10,233 bases of DNA, from NCBI GenBank assembly GCA_900754855.1, contig CAAEEI010000156.1:1-10233 (forward strand), given 5' to 3'. A program made the position numbers and the translations under genes. The notes under the pieces are model-generated. The model did not search any database and had not been told where the DNA came from. It was given only the letters and a program-made list of their open reading frames with translations. The DNA is from Lachnospiraceae bacterium. Its GTDB lineage: Bacteria > Bacillota > Clostridia > Lachnospirales > Lachnospiraceae. Positions 7,031-10,233 of the stretch are shown one piece after another; position 1 is the first letter of the stretch, and every line of letters starts with the position of its first letter.

Positions 7031-7101
7031 TCCTCACTCTATTTCTTCATTTCTTCTTTATTTTGTTCATTAAAGATTGTTTTTGGCGCATCTAAATCTA
7101 G

Positions 7102-7129
7102 AGTATAACATATTTTCATCAATAATCAA
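7102..7129 (-). promoter_or_regulatory. Extended -10 promoter for the radical SAM/ribonuclease operon
   Basis: On the minus strand there is TTGATT (plus 7124-7129), a 16-base spacer and TATACT (plus 7102-7107), preceded by TG one base upstream (TGTTATACT), which makes an extended -10 element. The -35 matches the sigma-A consensus at 4 of 6 bases and the -10 at 5 of 6. Transcription would start near 7095, leaving a leader of about 65-75 bases before the first coding positions. Prediction only. Confidence 0.55.
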
Positions 7130-7142
7130 AATAGATTTGTAT

Positions 7143-7157
7143 GGAAAATACTTTTCC
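7143..7157. promoter_or_regulatory. Palindrome upstream of the ferritin/VIT1 gene, possible operator
   Basis: GGAAAATACTTTTCC is a perfect 6-3-6 inverted repeat that ends 9 bases before the -35 box of the promoter of the downstream metal-transporter gene, in the divergent intergenic space. Position and symmetry fit a regulator site, perhaps metal- or redox-responsive given the gene. It does not match a Fur, PerR or MntR box well enough to name the regulator. Confidence 0.3.
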
Positions 7158-7166
7158 CGAAATCCA

Positions 7167-7195
7167 TTGCCTGTTTTTATAAAAAGAGCTATAAT
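7167..7195 (+). promoter_or_regulatory. Sigma-A promoter of the ferritin/VIT1 gene
   Basis: TTGCCT (7167-7172), a 17-base spacer and a perfect TATAAT (7190-7195). Transcription would start near 7202, giving a leader of about 37 bases that contains the AGAAAGGAGG ribosome binding site (7224-7233). This is the best vegetative promoter in the window and indicates that the gene is transcribed on its own. Confidence 0.75.
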
Positions 7196-7238
7196 AGTTC
7201 TGGTATTTATGTCTAAAATACGCAGAAAGGAGGAAAAA

Positions 7239-8120
7239 ATGAAAAAAGAATTATCACAGGCTGCACTTTCGATCGTCAAAAAAATGCAGCAAAATGAATT
7301 GACCGAGAGTGTGATTTATGAGGAAATCGCCAGATTTGCCAAAGGAGAAGAAAATAAAAAAACGCTTCTTCGTCTGGCAAAAGAAGAAAAAAGTCATTAT
7401 GAAATCTGGAAAAAATATACCGGGGTGGAAATGAAACCGGAAAAAAGAAAAGTCTTTAAATTCAAGACCATCGCCCGTTTCCTCGGATTCACCTTCGCGG
7501 TTAAATTAATGGAAAACGGCGAGGAAGCCGCACAGTCAGAATATGCGCTGCTTGCCGCAGAAGTCGAAGAAAGCATCCTTATCCGTCAGCAGGAGGAAGA
7601 ACATGAGGCGGCGTTGTTAGATATGCTCGATGAAGAGGTGTTACAATACGTCGGCAGTATGGTTCTTGGCCTAAATGACGCTCTGGTGGAACTGACAGGT
7701 TCTCTTGCCGGTTTTACCTTAGCCATGCAAAATACCCGTCTGATCGCTTTATCCGGTTTGATTCTGGGTATTTCCGCCACATTTTCCATGGCATCCAGTG
7801 AGTTTTTATCTGCCAAAAGCGAAGGCCGGACCGATGCGCTTAAATCCTGTACATATACCGGCATCGCCTATCTGGTTACGGTAATTCTGCTGATTGCCCC
7901 ATACCTGATCCTTGGCAGCAGCCAATATATGCTGGCGCTTGTCTGCATGCTGGTCATTGTCATTTTGATCATCGCCGGCTTTACCTATTACACATCGGTA
8001 GCACAGGATGAGCCATTCAAATCCAGATTTCTGGAAATGGCCACCATCAGCATCAGTGTTGCGGTGATTTCTTTCGTTGTTGGAAAAATTGCCAAAGCTT
8101 TTCTTGGCGTAGATCTGTAG
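7239..8120 (+). CDS. MbfA-like ferritin-domain VIT1/CCC1 iron/manganese transporter
   Basis: A 293-residue fusion of an N-terminal ferritin/rubrerythrin-like helical domain (about 1-130) and a C-terminal VIT1/CCC1 membrane domain with about five helices (near 140-163, 167-188, 205-225, 229-251 and 268-289). The soluble domain has two metal-binding ExxH motifs (Glu50-His53 and Glu119-His122) plus Glu28/Glu29 and Glu110, as expected for a di-iron site. The membrane part carries GLNDALVELTGSLAGFTLAM and SMASSEFLSAKSEG, the family metal-path motifs. MbfA proteins of alphaproteobacteria export iron and protect against iron and peroxide stress; the same role is likely here but inferred, and manganese is also possible. 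The ATG at 7239 is chosen because AGAAAGGAGG ends 5 bases before it; an in-frame ATG at 7077 lies upstream of the promoter. The gene is monocistronic, between its own promoter and terminator. Confidence 0.88.
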   Translation: MKKELSQAALSIVKKMQQNELTESVIYEEIARFAKGEENKKTLLRLAKEEKSHYEIWKKYTGVEMKPEKRKVFKFKTIARFLGFTFAVKLMENGEEAAQSEYALLAAEVEESILIRQQEEEHEAALLDMLDEEVLQYVGSMVLGLNDALVELTGSLAGFTLAMQNTRLIALSGLILGISATFSMASSEFLSAKSEGRTDALKSCTYTGIAYLVTVILLIAPYLILGSSQYMLALVCMLVIVILIIAGFTYYTSVAQDEPFKSRFLEMATISISVAVISFVVGKIAKAFLGVDL

Positions 8121-8138
8121 ATCAGATTTATTCACACT

Positions 8139-8180
8139 AAAAATCCGGGAGTTTCGCAAAACTCCCGGATTTTGTTCTTT
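8139..8180. terminator. Strong intrinsic terminator, probably bidirectional
   Basis: A perfect 15-base-pair stem (8140-8154 with 8159-8173) with the GC-rich core CCGGGAG/CTCCCGG and the 4-base loop CGCA. On the plus strand the stem runs into TTTTGTTCTTTTG; on the minus strand it ends in a T run from the AAAAA at 8139-8143. It lies 19 bases after the transporter stop and 27 bases after the minus-strand small gene, so it can end both convergent units. Confidence 0.9.
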
Positions 8181-8199
8181 TGATTATCTTTTCTTTTTT

Positions 8200-8496
8200 C
8201 TATTCGCCCCTGATCCCGTGAAAAGCTTCCAGGGCATACTCTTTCCATTTCTCGCCGGATATATTTTCTTCCAGCGCCTGATATATCTTTTTTTCCTGTG
8301 CTTCAGACAAAACCCGATGTTCCGCATAGGCAAAAGACATAAACAACATGAGGCAAAGAAGAAGACGAAAGCGAAAAAATACTCCGTAAGGCAAAGGTTG
8401 TGTTTCCTGAGAAAAAGAACTGCGGTAAGAGGACGCACGCACGCTTCCTCGGCCTGTATAGTGGCGTCTTCTCTGATGATATTGCCATTGATCCAT
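8200..8496 (-). CDS. Small hypothetical membrane or exported protein
   Basis: I do not recognise this 98-residue protein. Residues 1-37 are hydrophilic and rich in Arg, Tyr and Gln (net basic). A single hydrophobic segment lies at about 39-58 and ends in FAYAEH, which could be a membrane anchor or a signal sequence cut after AYA. Residues 60-98 are an acidic, probably helical tail (EAQEKKIYQALEENISGEK). An AAAAGG ribosome binding site (plus 8503-8508) lies 6 bases before the ATG, which supports this frame over the overlapping alternatives in the other minus frames. It follows the UPF0210 gene by 60 bases with no visible terminator or convincing promoter between, so it may be the last gene of that operon. 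It ends just before the shared terminator. Confidence 0.6.
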   Translation of the reverse strand: MDQWQYHQRRRHYTGRGSVRASSYRSSFSQETQPLPYGVFFRFRLLLCLMLFMSFAYAEHRVLSEAQEKKIYQALEENISGEKWKEYALEAFHGIRGE

Positions 8497-8556
8497 AGGC
8501 TGCCTTTTTTTCTTTTATTTTATGCATCAATTCAGTATATTATCCGAAAAAATCTC

Positions 8557-9921
8557 CTAGTTTTTAAAACTGTGGATTGGCGCCGGGATTCTTCCGCCAC
8601 GGGCAATAAATGCCTCACAACTGAAAGGATTTACCGGCATGATCGGCGCATATCCCAACAGACCGCCAAATTCTACGGTATCACCGACCGTCTTGCCAAT
8701 GACCGGAATAATACGAACAGCGGTTGTTTTCTGGTTCACCATACCTAAAGCCATCTCATCGGCAATAATCCCGGAGATGGTTGATGGCCTGGTATCTCCC
8801 GGTATGGCAATCATATCCAAACCTACGGAACAGACACAGGTCATGGCTTCCAGTTTTTCCAACGTAAGAGCGCCTACTTCCACGGCATCAATCATACGCT
8901 GGTCTTCGCTGACCGGAATAAAGGCGCCGCTCAGTCCACCAACATAAGAAGAAGCCATTACTCCACCCTTCTTCACCTGATCGTTTAAAAGGGCAAGCGC
9001 AGCGGTCGTTCCCGGTGCGCCGGCATATTCCAGACCGATTTCTTCTAAAATTTCTCCAACGCTGTCTCCAACGGCCGGCGTAGGCGCCAGAGATAAATCA
9101 ATGATTCCAAATGGCACGTCCAGACGTTTCGAAGCCTCTCTGGCCACAAGCTGACCAACACGGGTAACCTTAAACGCCGTCTTTTTAATGGTTTCACAAA
9201 GAATCTCAAAATTTTCTCCCCGCACCTGTTCAATGGCTCTTTTTACCACACCAGGGCCGCTGACGCCGACATTGATGACGCAGTCTGCTTCCGTAACGCC
9301 GTGAAAAGCGCCGGCCATAAACGGATTATCATCTGGCGCATTGGTAAATACCACGAATTTGGCATTGCCAATGCCATCTCTGTCCTTTGTTTTCTCGGCG
9401 GTTTCCACGATGATTTCTCCCAGCATTTTTACCGCATCCATGTTAATCCCCGTCTTGGTGGAACCGACATTGACAGAACTGCACACCCGTTCCGTTGTTG
9501 CCAGTGCTTCTGGGATGGACTGTAAAAACAGTTTGTCCGCATGCGTCATTCCTTTATTGACCAGTGCGGAATATCCTCCGATAAAATTTACACCCACTTC
9601 TCTGGCACAGCGATCAAGTTCTTCCGCTATACGGACAAAATCCTGTGGCGTTTTACAGCAGGAACCGCCTACCAGAGCGATCGGTGTAACAGAAATTCGT
9701 TTATTGACAATGGGAATACCAAACTCCCGCTCGATCTCCCGCCCTACCTGAACAAGATTTTTTGCTTTCGTTGTAATTTTGTCGTGGATTTTGGTACAGA
9801 CATCCTCCAATGACTCACTGACACAATCTAAAAGACTGATACCCATGGTGATCGTACGGACATCCAGATTCATCTCATGAATCATTTTATTGGTCTCAAT
9901 GACCTCGTTAATATTCAGCAT
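8557..9921 (-). CDS. UPF0210/DUF711 PFL-like family protein
   Basis: A 454-residue cytoplasmic protein of the UPF0210 (DUF711) family, which has a fold related to pyruvate formate-lyase. The whole protein matches the family in length and motifs: LDVRTITMGISLLDC (about 19-33), IALVGGSCCKTPQDF (81-95, with Cys88 and Cys89), FIGGYSALVNKGMTHAD, GVSGPGVVKRAIE, and a PGDTRPSTISGIIADEMALG segment near the C-terminus. No glycyl-radical activation partner is present and the reaction is unknown, so I assign no enzyme activity. It follows the ACT-domain gene by 27 bases with its own GGGAGGA ribosome binding site (plus 9926-9932); this two-gene order is widely conserved in Firmicutes and other bacteria, which suggests the two products work together. 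Confidence 0.93.
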   Translation of the reverse strand: MLNINEVIETNKMIHEMNLDVRTITMGISLLDCVSESLEDVCTKIHDKITTKAKNLVQVGREIEREFGIPIVNKRISVTPIALVGGSCCKTPQDFVRIAEELDRCAREVGVNFIGGYSALVNKGMTHADKLFLQSIPEALATTERVCSSVNVGSTKTGINMDAVKMLGEIIVETAEKTKDRDGIGNAKFVVFTNAPDDNPFMAGAFHGVTEADCVINVGVSGPGVVKRAIEQVRGENFEILCETIKKTAFKVTRVGQLVAREASKRLDVPFGIIDLSLAPTPAVGDSVGEILEEIGLEYAGAPGTTAALALLNDQVKKGGVMASSYVGGLSGAFIPVSEDQRMIDAVEVGALTLEKLEAMTCVCSVGLDMIAIPGDTRPSTISGIIADEMALGMVNQKTTAVRIIPVIGKTVGDTVEFGGLLGYAPIMPVNPFSCEAFIARGGRIPAPIHSFKN

Positions 9922-9948
9922 ATCGTCCTCCCGTTTCTTTCTGTGCGT

Positions 9949-10221
9949 CTATATTCTGTGCATCATTTCAAAGATTTCTTCATGCTGCGCCTGGATACGC
10001 ACACCGATTTCCTCTCCGATCTGCTCCAGTTCTGCCGCCATATCCGGGAATTTCTTATGTATTTCATCGGATTCAACAATCATCATCATGTTAAAAAACC
10101 CACCGGTGATCGTCTGATTAATATCGAGGATATTAATTTTATTATTGGCCAGATAAGTACATACCCGGGCAATAATTCCAACAGAATCTTTTCCAACAAC
10201 AGTAATAATGGTTTTTTTCAT
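9949..10221 (-). CDS. UPF0237 ACT-domain protein
   Basis: A 90-residue single ACT-domain protein of the UPF0237 family. It starts KKTIITVVGKDSVGIIARVCTYL, the typical first strand and helix of an ACT domain with a small-molecule-binding Gly turn, followed by NINILDINQTI (second strand) and a FFNMMMIVE strand. ACT domains usually bind amino acids or similar ligands and dimerise; the ligand is not known here. An excellent GGAGGAAGAAAA ribosome binding site precedes the ATG at the window edge. It is the first visible gene of the UPF0237-UPF0210 unit; its promoter must lie beyond 10233. It may act as the ligand sensor for the UPF0210 protein (inference from conserved pairing). Confidence 0.92.
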   Translation of the reverse strand: MKKTIITVVGKDSVGIIARVCTYLANNKINILDINQTITGGFFNMMMIVESDEIHKKFPDMAAELEQIGEEIGVRIQAQHEEIFEMMHRI

Positions 10222-10233
10222 TTTTCTTCCTCC

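Noticed and set aside
7037..7070. Tiny upstream peptides (MNKIKKK and MKK) in the leader of the radical SAM operon
   Set aside because: They lie in very A-rich sequence without ribosome binding sites, so chance is the simplest explanation.
7077..7238. N-terminal extension of the ferritin/VIT1 gene
   Set aside because: The extended start lies upstream of the TATAAT promoter and has no ribosome binding site, while the ATG at 7239 has a strong one and begins the family domain.
8184..8530. Two other small minus-strand open frames (8184-8438 and 8303-8530)
   Set aside because: They overlap the 98-residue frame; the latter has the better ribosome binding site and a more protein-like composition.
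1..10233. CRISPR array, tRNA or rRNA genes, transposons, phage genes
   Set aside because: No regularly spaced repeats, cloverleaf-like sequences, transposase or integrase motifs, or phage proteins were seen; almost every base is covered by housekeeping-type genes.

Overview
The window reads as chromosomal DNA of a low-to-moderate-GC Gram-positive anaerobe in the Clostridia, most likely a Lachnospiraceae member. This placement is inferred from the protein families present, the strong AGGAGG-type ribosome binding sites and the gene pairings; no rRNA or other marker confirms it. Coding density is very high: there are no RNA genes, insertion sequences, phage genes or CRISPR arrays, and the longest gene-free stretch is about 210 bases (7031-7238).

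Region 1 (1-3225, + strand) holds four tightly packed genes. They are a 5'-truncated ComEC-type metallo-beta-lactamase-fold protein, a DUF4956 membrane protein, a SigI-type sigma factor, and its membrane anti-sigma factor RsgI, which overlaps sigI by 11 bases. RsgI has the usual cytoplasmic, single-membrane-helix and external layout. It lacks the Pro of the Asn-Pro autoproteolysis site and carries a long, strongly acidic low-complexity tail instead of a recognisable sensor or carbohydrate-binding domain. This is the most interesting part of the window.

Region 2 (3222-7030, - strand) is a three-gene operon: a TIGR03960-type B12-binding/radical SAM protein, a TIGR03936/DUF2344 protein and an RNase E/G-family ribonuclease. 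All are overlapped by a few bases and read from an extended -10 promoter near 7102-7129. Its last gene meets rsgI head-on: both stop codons lie in one TTAA (3222-3225), leaving no space for a terminator between the two convergent units.

Region 3 (7143-8180, + strand) is a self-contained iron/manganese gene. It has a possible palindromic operator, a good sigma-A promoter, an MbfA-like ferritin-domain plus VIT1/CCC1 membrane transporter, and a strong intrinsic terminator that can work in both directions.

Region 4 (8200-10221, - strand) is the conserved UPF0237 (ACT domain) - UPF0210 (PFL-like, DUF711) gene pair followed by a small hypothetical membrane or exported protein. Its promoter lies beyond the right edge.

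I do not see a clear-cut new defence or mobile system. The most plausible novelty is a variant SigI/RsgI signalling unit linked to a DUF4956 protein and a divergent metallo-beta-lactamase-fold protein.
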